Origin: Chaenocephalus aceratus | Lineage: Eukaryota > Chordata > Actinopteri > Perciformes > Channichthyidae | DNA length: 64,000 nt | NCBI GenBank assembly: GCA_023974075.1 | Contig: CM043791.1 | Span: 7,011,912 to 7,075,911 of the forward strand | Direction: 5' to 3' | Shown: positions 21,261 to 33,650 of the stretch, piece by piece | Position numbering within the stretch: the stretch's first letter is position 1 | How the letters are laid out: each line of letters begins with the position of its first letter | The notes under the pieces: model-generated | Seen by the model: the letters and a program-made list of their open reading frames with translations, nothing else | Told to the model about the DNA's origin: nothing | The model's database searches: none | Translations under genes and position numbers: made by a program

Positions 21261-21839
21261 ATTGGGATGAGGCTACTGTGATGTCACGACTATTAAGCCT
21301 GGAGATACGTCCATAAACAATGAATGGAATACCGAAAGTTAGTTTTCTTCAAAATATCTTGATTATACTGTAATGTGCTTATCTCTGAAACTAAATGTTC
21401 CCATGAACTCATAACATAATGTTATCAGAAAATGTTGCAATGCAGATAAAAGGCAAAACAGTAAAGTGTAAGCTAACATGCTGAATACAGAGACAAGCAC
21501 ACGTTAGTAATGAAATACACATCCATGTTTTTAAATAAGTAGCAGCATAAGAGCTCAGTGAACACATACAGCTGTTGAAATTGTATGTAATGTTTGTATT
21601 GCAGTGATTGATGCACTATTACTGAGTTACATAGCAGCCAGAATAACAAGTCAAATTGAAAGATAGACATTCCACTGGCTGTTCTCACTGTCTTCTATAT
21701 TTTTCAATGGACACTTTATCATTGATGACATCACATGTTCACCATATTAATACAATGTACAATACATTACATTTAAAGAAAAGAAGGCGTAGTGCCCCTT
21801 TAAAAAATCTGACGTAACGTGACGCAGATGTTTATCCAT
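21261..21839. other. No gene seen
   Basis: AT-rich unique-looking DNA from the right flank of the ISL2EU-like element to a GC-rich CpG-containing stretch. Nothing I can assign. Confidence 0.5.
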
Positions 21840-22072
21840 ATGAAACGCTCTTGTGCCCATCCTCACCCTCACACGGCAGCCATACAGCGCACCTCCTGCA
21901 TCCCCCTGGCCCGGCCCCCCCCCCCTCTCTTCTCCTCTCCTCTCCTCCCCTCCCCGGGTGTGTGAACCAGCATCATCGCTCCACCAGCGGAGGAACAACC
22001 GCAGGGAGACCATGAGAAGCGAGGCGATGGAAGCGCAGAAGGACTAACGTCACCACGGGAAAAGGGGCACAG
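21840..22072 (+). promoter_or_regulatory. Candidate promoter and noncoding first exon
   Basis: A GC-rich, CpG-containing stretch with a pyrimidine run (21915-21955, C and CT tracts), followed by AGCGGAGGAACAACCGCAG and a perfect donor CACAG|GTAAGG at 22072/22073. The only ORF, starting ATGAGAAGCGAGGCG at 22011, stops after 11 codons, so this is likely 5'UTR. It is the only good CpG-type start upstream of the coding exons at 51394, 60067 and 63822, and I infer that it belongs to that gene. Confidence 0.4.
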
Positions 22073-24564
22073 GTAAGGCCTGGGCTTGTCATTGAAACCT
22101 TCAGTGTCGCTGGACGCGAAGAGTATGGTGCGTCAACGATTTGGAATATCCTTGACGCACTAGAATATACACAAATGGAGTAAGTGTGCAGGAACGTGTG
22201 CAGTTTGTTGTTTGTTTGGAGCGTATACGGCAAGGTTGCACCTGTTTTTTGCTGTGTGTGTGTTTATTTTTGGTGCAGCTGAGTGACGCTGCGCAGTGCG
22301 CTCCGGCAGATGTTTGCGTCACATCCATGTTGTGCATCGATGTCAACGTCATACCAGGGTACACATGTAATCATATGGTGAACAGTAACGCCCCTGAGTC
22401 CTTCCTGTGGCTCTGTGTGGAGAGACCAAGCACTGTGTCCTCAACCCAAAGAGAGTGACATCCATGTTTGCAGCCAGGGAGTCGTGACAGGTTTCCATGG
22501 TGCTGCAGTTTGACCTTGAAGCAGTTCTGTTTTTCAGGAAGACAGTTGCCACCTGACAGAAAACAGAGGCACAGCTCTTTTGTGTGAGGCTTTCAAATGT
22601 TGCAGACTGAATACTGCAATAACATCAAGCTTTATCCAATGCCCAGGAGGCTGTGTGGGGTTAGCTCAGTGCTGATTGGATTTACTTTCATATTGAGTAA
22701 GCCTGTTGTACACTATATCCATTTATTTCTGGATAGACACATGCCCTATTTTGACATTTAATACTGACTAATGGCCTTATCTCTTTCTCCTGTGCCCTAA
22801 AATGCTCAAATTGCAGATGTAAGGCATATGGATACAGAAAAGTGCACGGAAATTGATTGACTATGAGGCAACACTGACATGTAAGATGATTCCTCTTTTT
22901 AAGTATGTTTACAGTTGTTGTGAGTCCCTATCTAATAATGTTGTGTAACTTTGAACTAGTTTTAGCCTCTTTTGCCAATGTGCCCCTTGAACCATGCATA
23001 TGAACCTTTACTTATTAATGAGCCCACATACAGTCTGTGCAGTGTGTCAAATGTGAGAGTGAGCAGAGCGGACACTCTGTCTTTACTGTGGGGACAAAGC
23101 TCCGTGTTGTGCTGTCCTTTGGTACAGAACACTTTTGTCCTTTGCAGCATGGCCATCTTGTCAGCAGCAGGCGCCTCCACCCTCAGCCAATGGCGGCTCT
23201 CCTCCTGCTCACATTCTACACAAGTGGTCGAGTGACCGTCGCCATGGTGACTTGGCATTCGTTTTCACAGCATGGTGTTTGCTCAATGCGCCCATGGTGG
23301 GGAAATCTTAAATTGTGCCATGTGATAAAAACCACACTGAATTATTGATCCTGAAGAGGGTGAGGCTCTCACAGGAAGATATGCAACACTTAATTTCAGG
23401 TTTTTATTTATGCTAAATTTCAAAAGCCTCCTGCTTGTTGTTTCCCTCCTGAGTGCAGTCCATCCATAAGCCTCCTTTATGAGCTATTGGTTGCATTCTA
23501 ATCACAACAATTAACTATTTGGCTGCTTTCCCCGCAGGGATAAACAAAACAAAAATGTTCCATCTTATGCAAGTTCTCCCCAATGCCTGCTGGTGTTTCC
23601 TGCAGGTGCTCCAGTGTCCTCCTGAGACATGCAGTTTAATTTTCACCACAGTCTTTGTAGGTGGGAGTGTGAATGGCTGTCTGGTTCTATGTGTCAGCTC
23701 TGTGATTGACTGGCGACTTGTCGAGGTGCCCCCCCACCCCCTCTCGCCCGTTGTCATCTGGTCGGCTCCATATCCCTGCAACCCTCAAGGATAAGCATCC
23801 TAGCCATTAAATTAGTCAAACAGTTTCACCTTCAATTTCAGACGCTAATAGCTGCGTAGCTGTGAGGGAGAGGAACGTGTGGCTGGGTGCATCAGATCTA
23901 TAAAAATAGCAGTAAGCCTAATTGGATAGTTGACTTATCCTCCATGGAGGCAAGTGGTTCTCATATTTATTACCTACTTTTCCCTTTAAAGAAAAGTAGA
24001 ACCTGCTTCCCTTGGTTGTATATGTCCTTGAAGAGGTTGTGGTCAAACAGTGAAAAAAGATCAAAGAAAAGTCTGGAAAAGTCATCCTTTGTTTGTTGTT
24101 CCTCACATGAACCCTGACTTTAGGGATAAGTTAAACATGTTATACAACCAGTTGGTCCTTGGGGTTTTTAAATGCTTTCCTAGTTTAAAGTGCAGAAGTA
24201 TTTTATCCTGATTTACAGATGTGGTTCCTTGAGGCTTGTTTTAACTAAATGTGCATATTGCTACAGTACCTTCTTGTTGACATGGGAAGTATGACGTTGC
24301 CATGCAGCAGATGTGGGGATCATTCAGATCCGTATGTCTGGCCACCTGATGAATGTCAATCCAACACTCTCAGATTTTTTGCTGAAATAACTGGTTTGTT
24401 ACCTGCTGTGTTGATCAGGTTTCCATGCAATAATTAGAAGTCCATACAAATACAAATACATTTAAGTGAAAGGGCAGTGGAGCTTTGTGAAGGATTGTGC
24501 ATTAGTTCATAATGTAACGTACAGGTACAGAGAATATATGCATGTGGGGAGAGAGAAAAGTTAA
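22073..24564. other. Intron-like sequence with a dispersed repeat
   Basis: No supported exon. A degenerate copy of a common fish repeat lies at about 23575-23800 (GACATGCAGTTTAATTTTC, GTGGGAGTGTGAATGGCTG, GATTGACTGGCGACTTGTC). The remainder appears unique. ORFs here are short and show no family signature. Confidence 0.5.
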
Positions 24565-24950
24565 CCCTTTGATGAAAACCCTTCTAAGGGACAACATGGG
24601 TCAAAAATGACCCGTATTGACATACAATGTTATTTCATGCATGGCTGACTGTTTCTTAGCTATATTTTTGGAAATCAATTTATTTAATCATTTAATATTC
24701 CAAGTATTCATTTAATATCTTGTTTTTGATCAAAAATGACCCATGTACGCAAGTGTGATAAAAAATTAAAAAAAATCATACTATAATAATAATTATGCTA
24801 TAAATAATTATTTTATTACTGATTTGGACCAAACAGTACATGTGGCTGGGTGGTGTGTGCATTTAGTATTTGTAGCCCACATCTTTCCATTGCCCCTGTA
24901 ATGTGCTTTTGGAGGTGGGGTGTGCTCTCCGTGCGTCTCTTTATTCACTA

Positions 24951-25668
24951 TATAGACAAAAGCATTGGGCCACATATACACATTACACCTACAGGATATC
25001 CCTTTCCAAATTAGTATGCATTAATATGGAGTTGGTCCCCCTTTGCAGCTATAACAGCTTCCACTCTTCTGGGAAGGCTTTCTTCAAGATTTTGGAGTGT
25101 GTTTGTGGGAACTTTTGCCCATTCATCCAGAAGAGCATTTGTGAGGTCAGACACTGATGTCGGACGAGAGGGTCGGGCTCGCAATCTCCGTTCTAGTTCA
25201 TCCCAAAGGTGTTCAATGGGGCTGAGGTCAGGGCTCTGTGTGGGCCAGTCAAGTTCTTCCTTACCAAACTCACCCAACCAGGACCTTGCTTTGTGGGGCA
25301 CAGTCATGCTGGAACAGAAAAGGGCCTTCTCCAAACTGTTTCCACAAAGTTGGAAGCATAGAATTGTCCAAAATGACTTGGTAAGATGAAGCATTAAGAT
25401 TCCCCTTCACTGGAACTAAGGGGCCTAGGCCAACCCCAGAAAAACAACCATAGCATTATCCCTCCTCTGACCAACTTTACAGTTGGCACAACGCAGTCAG
25501 GCAGGTAACGTTCTCCTGGCATTCACCAAACCCAGACGTTTCCACTGCTACAGAGTCCAGTGGTGCTTTACACCACTCCATCCAACGCTTGGCATTGTGC
25601 TTGGTGATGTAAGGCTTGATGCAGCTGCTCGGCCATGAAAACCCATGAAGCTCCCACAGTTTGTGCCG
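24951..25668 (-). mobile_element. Tc1-like transposon, 3' part
   Basis: The left edge TATAGACAAAAGCATTGGG is a Tc1-type terminus. The right half is lost at an AT microsatellite (25676-25700). Confidence 0.8.
25011..25394 (-). pseudogene. Tc1 transposase C-terminal fragment
   Basis: The minus-strand frame contains LDWPTQSPDLSPIEHLWDEL, the Tc1/mariner block with the third catalytic acid (E in IEHLWDEL, DD34E type), followed by ARPSRPTSVSDL and the usual C-terminal tail ending near VIAAKGDQLHINAY. Upstream sequence (to about 25650) encodes the preceding part in broken frames. It lacks the DNA-binding N terminus. Tc1 transposases cut and join element ends at TA sites. Confidence 0.88.
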
Positions 25669-25669
25669 A

Positions 25670-25705
<36 letters not shown>

Positions 25706-25732
25706 TACACATATATATATTAGGGCTATAAT

Positions 25733-26255
25733 AGGGCTATCAAGTAAAAAAAAATTAACGCCACTAATTATTTTAACGCGATTAACGCATGTGTACTTTT
25801 TTTCCTCGGCCGCCCCGTAGTTTCAGAGCGCATCCAGTTTAAAATACATTCTACAAGCTGATGCTGACAGCCCCGCTCCTGCCGCCCGCTTGTGACAGAC
25901 CACACTTCCACGCTCACCCGCAGGCACCTACTGGCCTGCGGGAGGACCGGGAGGGTGTGTGTATGTGTGGCCCGAGCGAGCGAGAGAGAGACCTTACGTG
26001 CATTGTTGTTGTTAGCATCTAGTGCTAGCTAGCTGCGCTAACGGATATAAGGAGCTGTTTAAATGACAACAGAGAAGCGCTCTATCCACACAACTGCGCC
26101 GAGCACTTGACTTTATGCAGGAAGCCAGACAGTGGGACATTGTACGAAAAGTCAGCACACTCAGCACGGATAGTGCGCGCAACATGATTGCAGCGTCCAG
26201 GCAGCTCCCATTCGAGCATATGCCTTGAGTTGCACATAGCTCCAACGATCCTTCA

Positions 26256-26313
<58 letters not shown>

Positions 26314-26619
26314 ATTTGTATTGTATTATTGTATGAGAGAGGTTCCAGGTTGAATTGAGGCGGATATTTGTAATGTTCAGAGGTTGTTGTGTTTAATATT
26401 CATGAGAATATTTGTCATAGTTCAAATGATAATAAACATTAGCATAAAGCATATTTGTCCACTCATATGTTGATAAGAGTATTAAAAACTTGAAAAATAT
26501 TCCTCTAAGGTACATTTAGAACAGATCAAAAATGTGCGATTAATTTGCGATTAATCGCGATTAACTGGACAATCATGCGATTAATCGCGATTAAATATTT
26601 TAATCGACTGACAGCCCTA
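25733..26619. mobile_element. Non-autonomous hAT-like element (TAGGGCTGTCAA type)
   Basis: The left end TAGGGCTATCAAGTAAA and the right end, inverted, TAGGGCTGTCAGTCGATTAA are a common fish hAT type rich in ATTAATCGCGATTAA near the ends. It is inserted in a TA microsatellite that remains on both sides. A CA tract (26257-26312, about 28 copies) lies inside. No transposase. A related left end occurs at 45107. Confidence 0.85.
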
Positions 26620-26639
26620 ATATATATATATATATATAT

Positions 26640-28035
26640 TAATGCCAGAGCTGGTTTGGAACAGAGCTGCCCAGGTCGCTGCTCGGCGCCGTAGTACGCG
26701 GAGGTGTCACAGATGATGGTGGGCCAGCCCTGGACGGTTCCTCAGGTCTGGGGGGCGTTGTCTCAGGAAGCAGGTGCAATAGGGGCGTTACCCACTCTGG
26801 GCCAACCTCTCCAGGCTTGGCTCTTGAGAGGGACAGGCTGAGACGGGGTGGACTGTCTGACAAGGTTATTCAGACTATCCAGGCAGTAAGAGTAGGATCC
26901 ACCACAGCCCGTTACAGGACGAAGTGGTTGGGATTCCAGCCGTGGTGTGAAGAAAGGAGTCTCGAGCCTCTATCCTGTACGTTTGGATCTATTCTGTCCT
27001 ATTTACAGATACTGGTGGACAGGGGGCTTGCTCATTCCACAATTAAATTATATGCAGCAGTTATCTCGTCCTGCCATGAGGGATTTGGCGGCAGGTCAGC
27101 CTTTAGTCAACCGCTTATGGTGCGTGTTTTGCAGGGGGTCAGGAGACAGCGCCCAGTGGTGCATGTCTCCACCCCACAATGGGATCTGCCGTTCCTGCTC
27201 GAGGCTTTGGTCACAGAACAATTTGAGCCTCTGGAGCTCTCCTCCCTGAAGGTGCTATCATTGTTAACAGCTTTGCTGCTTGCCTTGACCTCAGTAGGCT
27301 GTATCTGACCCCCTTTGGACATAATGCACTTATGTTTTCCCATGCTCCTTAGGGACCCGGGAAACATGGTGCGCAGTAAGCCCCATACAGGGCTGGAAGA
27401 CTCTCCCCGCCTGCCTTCCCCACTACGGTCCATGCACACTCTACACGAGGTGAGTGTGGGGGACACTTACATTCCCCCCATGTTCCTTAGGGACCTGGGA
27501 AGCGTAGTGCACTGGCACCTGCAGGGTGGAGCTATGGGCTTATTCAGACCAATTAGGCTCTACCCAGCCAAGTAAGCTGCGGCCCCGACTTCTCCACAGT
27601 CACAACTGGATGATAGGAAGTTGGGGTGCGGTGGCTGTTAACCAAAGGCCGGTCAGGGGCAGTGTGGTGGGTCGATGTTGTAGGGCATTTATCAATTGGT
27701 GCTCCACCCACTATACCCATAGAGTCCATTAGAGGGTGGAGCCTGTGTGAGATAGAACGGGGGTTATGTATTGTAACCCTAGCCCATAAGCACAGGCGGA
27801 GCCCTCTACCTCGGGGCCCTGTCTTTCTTATGCCGCTCGCTTAATGACAGTCAGAAGGTTTAGCTGCCTTATATGCACGCGCATTCAAGTAGGCTCACCC
27901 TGATTGGCCGGCTACGTTTATACAACTTCAGTGTGTGAACGCTCGCGTATCATTGATGATAGTAGTACCCATAGAGTCCAGTAGAGGGCTCCGCCTGTGC
28001 TTATAGGCCTAGGGTTACAATACGTAATCCCCCGT
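26640..28035 (+). mobile_element. DIRS-like tyrosine-recombinase retroelement, 3' part
   Basis: A recombinase fragment is followed by terminal-repeat sequence. CCCATAGAGTCCATTAGAGG at 27717 recurs directly at 27969 (CCCATAGAGTCCAGTAGAGG). The block 27759-27803 (TATTGTAACCCTAG, then AAGCACAGGCGGAGCCCTCT) recurs inverted at 27984-28035. Such split, inverted end structure is typical of DIRS elements. The 5' part is missing. Confidence 0.7.
26817..27308 (+). pseudogene. Tyrosine recombinase N-terminal region (DIRS-like)
   Basis: A 163-codon frame: VIQTIQAVRVGSTTARYRTK, WLGFQPWCEERSLEP, ILSYLQILVDRGLAHSTIKL, then PFLLEALVTEQFEPLELSSL and LTALLLALTS, where it diverges. This matches the SAM-like N-terminal core-binding domain and start of the catalytic domain of phage-integrase-type recombinases in DIRS elements. 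The catalytic RxxR/HxxR/Y part is absent, so the copy is truncated. In the family it inserts circular cDNA. Confidence 0.65.
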
Positions 28036-28039
28036 TGTC

Positions 28040-28310
28040 ATCCACTGCTCTGTCATCATGCATGGTGCTCAGGAGGACAACAGCCTTCCCCTTCTTTTGC
28101 ACATAGCTCACCATGGTCATGTTGCCACTGAATCCAGATTCTCATTCTATGCTTCTCCCTCAATTTGGATGGCCTCCTGATAGGCGGTATGTCCGTCTTG
28201 TCCTGGAAAAGGGTCCCCACAATGGTCAGGTTCTTCTCAAGGAGCTTTTCAGCCAGAGGGATACTGGTGAAGACGTTTTCCATTGTGATGTTGCGATATA
28301 TAATAATTGT
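28040..28310 (-). pseudogene. piggyBac (PGBD4-like) transposase fragment
   Basis: The minus-strand frame reads VFTSIPLAEKLLEKNLTIVG and TLFQDKTDIPP, the well-known piggyBac core block after the second catalytic Asp. A frameshift within the codons around 28140 moves the continuation, SGNMTMVSYVQKKGKAVVLL, into another frame. Only about 90 codons survive. It lies near the right end of the 24565-29100 element, in the expected orientation for that family's ORF. Confidence 0.85.
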
Positions 28311-29104
28311 ACACGAGCAGCATTTGGCCAGTTCCTTCTGTTTAATTGGACATACACATTAACTCTCTTCCTCACTAGTAATGGATGACAAGGTAATGTT
28401 CAAATATTATGTACAGTTATCTTTCACAAGATATCAAATATCTCCTTAAGTAAAAGAAGTGTAAAATAAGACTTACATTAATCAGTCGTGCAAAAGCAGC
28501 CTGTTGAGTTGTGACAAGTTTGGCATGTGAAAAGTAGTCCATGGTAAACGACAATTGTTTACAAATAAAAGCTTTCTATCAAATTCCAAAGTGAATACAT
28601 GTTTGGTCCAAATCACTGGTAACATAATAATTATTATAGTATGTATTTTTTTCATTTTTATCACACTTGCATACATGGGTCATTTTTGACACATGTATGT
28701 AAACCTGTTTACATACATGTAAAACTGTTCTAGTTCCTAAATTAAGAAAGGGAGAATGAAAATAATGATGTGTGGTGATCAAAAACAAGATATGAAATGA
28801 ATACTTGGAATATTAAGTGATTAAATAAATTGATTTCCAAAAATATAACTAAGAAACACTCACCAGTGCATAAAATAACAATATAGGTCAATACGGGTCA
28901 TTTTTTACCCATGTTGTCCATTAAAAGGATAGTGATACAAAAATTAAGAAAGGAAACATTTAAGTAAGAAGTTGTGATGATCATAAACAAGTTAATTGAG
29001 GAATACCTGGAATTTTGATTTGTTAAAGTAATTCGTTGCAAAGATATTTACAATTAAAACTCACTCGGGTCACTTTTGACCCATGTTGTGTATCAAAGGG
29101 TTCA

Positions 29105-31215
29105 ACATGTCCTCCCCAGCTGGTCTCTCTACTGTTATGTGTCTTTTTTATGCTGAGGAATATACAGGAAGCCTGCTGCTGCTTTAAGGTTTGGAGAGCT
29201 GAGAGGAACTGCAGAGCAGGGGGAGGATTCTGTGTGGTTCATCTCTTTGAGTAAATCCTTTCACATTCAAGAAGTCATGCAACCAGTTAGTGGCACATTA
29301 TTGATGTTGTTGCAGCCTAAAGCTTTCCTTACATTTAAACTCCAAACTCTCCAATCGCAATACTCAATAATTGTATTTTCATTCAATGTAATACAATGAC
29401 AGACTTTTCACTCCACAACTTTACTGATTTGGTTCAGTTTACCTTTTTTTATCATCCACATTAACAGTAAATGTTAAAGATTAACTGGTGAACATAAGTG
29501 GAACCTTTAAGCCAAAGAGACAGATCTTTTCTCAAGAGTTTGCAAAGACCAAAGAAAAGCTGAAAGACATGGAATTATTGTCTTGTGTTAGTCCTATTGA
29601 CAAAACACAATTCTAAAAGCTAACCCTGCCCCATTTCTGCTGAATCTGTATATTTCTTAAGGATAAAATACTTTCTTAGCATTCAAAAGAAGTTTAAATG
29701 ATCTACTGATTGAAAAGTCTATCATTGCATCTCCATCCTGAATGTAGACCGAATGAAAGAGATGTGTACTGTGTAGTGTTCAGTCTCCTCCCACAAGGCA
29801 CTAACGTGATCGATTGATTTCCTGTTTCCTCAATGCTCTCTGCTTGTGTTGCCTCTGAAAACCATAGTTCACACGGGCTATTAGCATGATCACTCAGGCT
29901 GCAGAGCTCCTGCACCGTTTAATCGCTGCTGCTTGGCTCACTAATAACAAAGCCATAGTGTAAGATAATTTAGCGTTTGACCTGATTAAGCGCAGAAAGT
30001 GTAACTTCTGAGGGATTAGCTAATGTGCTTTACAGCCAAATGAGGGCTAAATCATGTTCTAATCCAGTTTGTTTATAAGTAAGACATCTGCAAAAGAAAC
30101 CCTTTAATGGCCAAATAAAACAACAAAATGAAGACCAAAGCCCTGATTGAAGTTCAACTTTTATTAAAATATGTTACATCACATCCCCCTTTTACGTATT
30201 CACCCGTTGTGTTGAATGTGGTGGTGATTGATGGTCCGGTGAAGCTGTGCTGTGGTTGTATTGCTGTGCTCTGCTCAGTGGCGTAAAAAAAATTATATAA
30301 TTTTTTTTTTTTTTTGTGATCATGGACACCACCCAAGATATTTCCAAAAGAGACCAAATTAGCCAAGTGTATACACTGAAAGAAACAACTTGTAGGATTT
30401 ACTTGATTAAATCTTAGCACGTATTTGCACTTACTTTTTCTAAGTATATTTTACTACTGTAATATCAAGTAGAACTTACTTTCCAGTATCAAGTCAAATG
30501 TACTTATCACTAGAAGTAACATTGGTGAAAATATTAAGTAAATGTTACTTAATAATGTTGAAGTTACACGTTATATTTATTTGAACTAATTAAGTAAAGT
30601 CTAATTATTTTCTTCATGGACAGGAACATCACTGTTATCAAATTATTAAGTAAATATTGTATATCTGTAATAGTTACTGTTATGAAGTAAATACGTAGAT
30701 TTTATCATATTTTTTCTGTTTAAAATGTTGAATTACTCATTTGTTTGAAATTATATTACTCACTTTAATTATGTAATTGTTACTCATTTACTTTTGAAAA
30801 ATGTTACCTAATAAATGTAATAATCTATGCATTTAATATACATTGAGCACAAATCACACGACTAAAATACAATACAATTACACTTTATTTTGTCAACAAT
30901 TAAATCACTATTAACCAACAACATTAACATTATCATAACTGCATGCAAACAATCTCTAGGCAGCAGCTTTCACAAAGCCCAAGAGCCAGAACCATGAAAG
31001 CTCAGAGGCAGGTGAGAAAACGCTGTTGAGAAGTCTGCATGTGAAGAAGCTTGACAATTACTTTACATGTGTAACTTCCTCCAAGTCTGCCAGCTCAAAG
31101 TTTCAAATCAGACAGAAATAAAGTCAATTGTCAAATACATGTCAACTTGCAGCGACATACAAAGGGCCTCATGCAAGAACATACTTGATATGAATAGACT
31201 GGCTTTTCCATGTCT
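29105..31215. other. No gene seen; AT-rich dispersed repeat
   Basis: Sequence at about 30373-30870 (ACTGAAAGAAACAACTTGTA, GGATTTACTTGATTAAATC, many AAGTAA/TTACTT words) is a repeat type common in fish. A T/A homopolymer lies at 30285-30317. Otherwise unremarkable. Confidence 0.5.
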
Positions 31216-33650
31216 TTAAGACAGCAGGTTCACATTCAAAGCTTGCACTTTTGGGGTCAGCTTAATCCCATCCAGTCCGAGAAAAAGTTTCTGGAACACC
31301 TCAAAAGTGTAGCGCAGTGTTGGGGGGTATGCCAAGTTTAACGCATAAATCAGCCCCATATGGAGCGTGCATGCTTTGGCAGTACTGCCGCATCCTGGCA
31401 TCATCTCTCTGCCTTCAAGCAGGAGGGCTGCATCAACTGGATCCTCTTCATGGCACCATGGACAACCAGGATCTTCAAGACGTGTTCAGTTGCATCACTG
31501 CGGCTGTCCTCCTGCATACAATTTACAAGAAAAATGAAGTGAGAAACATAGAATGCTTGAATCATTCAAAGTGACTTCATTGTCAGGGCAGAATGAACAC
31601 ATGTGCTAAAGACCATCATTAACTCTGAGACCCGAGGGCCCTCATCCGGGCCGGCCAATTGTACTGTCTTTCAGAGGCTCTAGAGGGCTCAGTTCTGAAG
31701 CTAGAGTAAAGATGATATCATATGAAACTAGGATCTGAGGAATCAGTTGGTGCCTTGTCCAACCATGTCATGCTGGTCAGCAAAGAGGCTAAATAACGCT
31801 GCAAAGATAGGCAACATTTTGGGCTCAAGATATCTGAATGAAAATGTGTTCACTGGATTCCCACGAGTCTCCTCTTTACACACATGGACACTTCATGCTG
31901 ATCACAGGCAGTTTGGGACGAAAAACATGCAGTTCTGTGCATGCAGTATAAATGTGGTTTTTTTTGCCTTTCTTAAAACGTTGTATTTTAATATTTGTGC
32001 ATGCTGGGGTCTTGGAATTGCATGAATTGGATTTGTGGATCCAATGAGCCCAATTATATTCATGTGTGATGATGTAGGAGCCATTCCATTGGAGTGAAAC
32101 TTTTTTTGAAGATTGACTTCACAGTATAAAATGAGCTGTTGTGGCTTCTAGGATAGTCACAACCATAAACTAGAGATGGAGGGCTTTCAGAGGATGAGGC
32201 TTCAGAGGATGTATGGCGTTCCTAGGTTTATTTACAAAAAGGGGGTTTCTGAGCAGTTTCCAGAACAGAAGTGCTCACCATCCAATTGCGGAAAAATGCA
32301 ATTCTTGCAGAAATGTAAAAATAATTCAGATTTTTTTTTATTCCAATCACAGCATAATTATTCTATGTCTTGATGTCCTAATGTGATACTTTGAAGGAAT
32401 TTTTGACCATATTTGGAAATTCTCGAGTGGTTAATATGCTTACATTTAGCAGCAAATCTGTGTATTAAATTCTATCAGCACAAAAATTGCTGCAACAAGT
32501 TATGGGACATAATAGAGCAGGATAGCATCTCTCAAATACTTGGACCAATGTTCTGAGCCGTAATACACTGAAAACATTACAATTTAATTAATTGAAATTA
32601 ATAAACTATGTTTATAATAGATTTGTGACTAGAACAATTTGACCCAGCTTTCAGATGATGTAAACCACTTCTATATGACATAAACTGTTGAGCTGCGATC
32701 TCCCTCTAAAGACCTCCTGTTTAACATTAAAATGTTACAACAGTGTCATAAAAAAAAAAAATCATGCTTTACCTTCAAAAAGGTCCTGTTGTTTTTCGCC
32801 AAGGTATAGTATGAGGCTGCGGATGACAGTCACGCCTCATGTCAATGCTTTGGTTCTGTGAAGAGATTAATATTGTGTCAATACTGAACTAATATTCATA
32901 CACAATAAACTTTCAAGGAAGAAACCAAGAGCATACATGTGCGAGGAGGAGTGATTTGAGCCAACTGAGCAAGAGCCATGGAAAGATGGACCATGCAGGG
33001 GCATTTGAACAACCGCGTGTGAGGACGTGCGCTGTGTGTGTGTAAGCATTGGGCATTGGGTGATGTGTGTGTGAGTGAGGTCTGTCTTCCTTAAAAAAAA
33101 TGTGATCATGCACAATTTTGAACAAGCATACCTGACTCAGTGTTTCCAGGAACGGCCTCAGCTTGGTCCCGAGGACTCCTCCCTTGGCCTTCATCAGGGC
33201 AATACGTGTTGGTGTGTAGTGGTCGAGTTTGTACATGAAGCTCTGCTCCAGCGAAATTGTAGTTATTCGCCCGAATTCCGCCTTTATCTGAAGTGACAAA
33301 GTAATCACAAGCACAACATGAGGAACTGAGCCAATAAGTCTGATACAAAATGAAGGCATGGGTCAATTATGTATAGGGTGTTATAAATCGTGCAGATATT
33401 AATGGTGGAATGAACAAGCTATTTATAGAATTTTAACTTTGAGAGAATAGTGTTTCAAGTTAATTAATGTTCATGTGTATCTATCTTTTTTAAATGTGTT
33501 CCTGTACAACGGAGCATGTATAGATTCACCTACCTCAGCTTCACAAAACAAAGCAGGCCATCTCTCTTTGAAGTCACCAGCAGCAGGACTACCCGTCACA
33601 ACCTCGAGCCTTCGATAAGAGAACGTTTTTGTAATTTTTTTAAGGCCACT
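31216..33650 (-). pseudogene. SAMD3-like family member, copy 1, broken
   Basis: Minus-strand exons with consensus splice sites: 33650-33534 (TFSYRRLEVV, FKERWPALF), 33287-33132 (IKAEFGRITTISLEQSFMYK), 32855-32773 (DMRRDC, then RSLILYLGEKQQDLFE after a 1-base frame change) and 31511-31216 (VLKILVVHGAM, then after a second frame change DPVDAALLLEGREM, GCGSTAKACTLHMGLIYALN and LRYTFEVFQKLFL). The layout matches fish proteins annotated SAMD3-like, whose function I do not know. The N-terminal PB1-like exon was not found. Two frameshifts make it a pseudogene; retained introns show it arose by DNA duplication, not retroposition. An intron fragment near 31620-32500 is repeat-like. Confidence 0.65.

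Larger units (their letters stand above)
24561..29104. mobile_element. piggyBac-like element with nested insertions
   Basis: Left end TTAA (24561-24564) then CCCTTTGATG. The right end inverted reads CCCTTTGATA and ends at 29100, followed by TTCA, a mutated TTAA. Both ends share ACAACATGGGTCAAAA a few bases in, and a second inverted stretch (24720-24845 against 28590-28690, around GTGTGATAAAAA and TTTGGACCAAA). A piggyBac transposase fragment lies at 28040-28310. About 3 kb of the interior is Tc1, hAT-like and DIRS-like insertions. Confidence 0.75.

Noticed and set aside
22264..22458. Possible exon after TTTTTGGTGCAG
   Set aside because: Acceptor-like, but no supported frame or donor; not tied to other exons.
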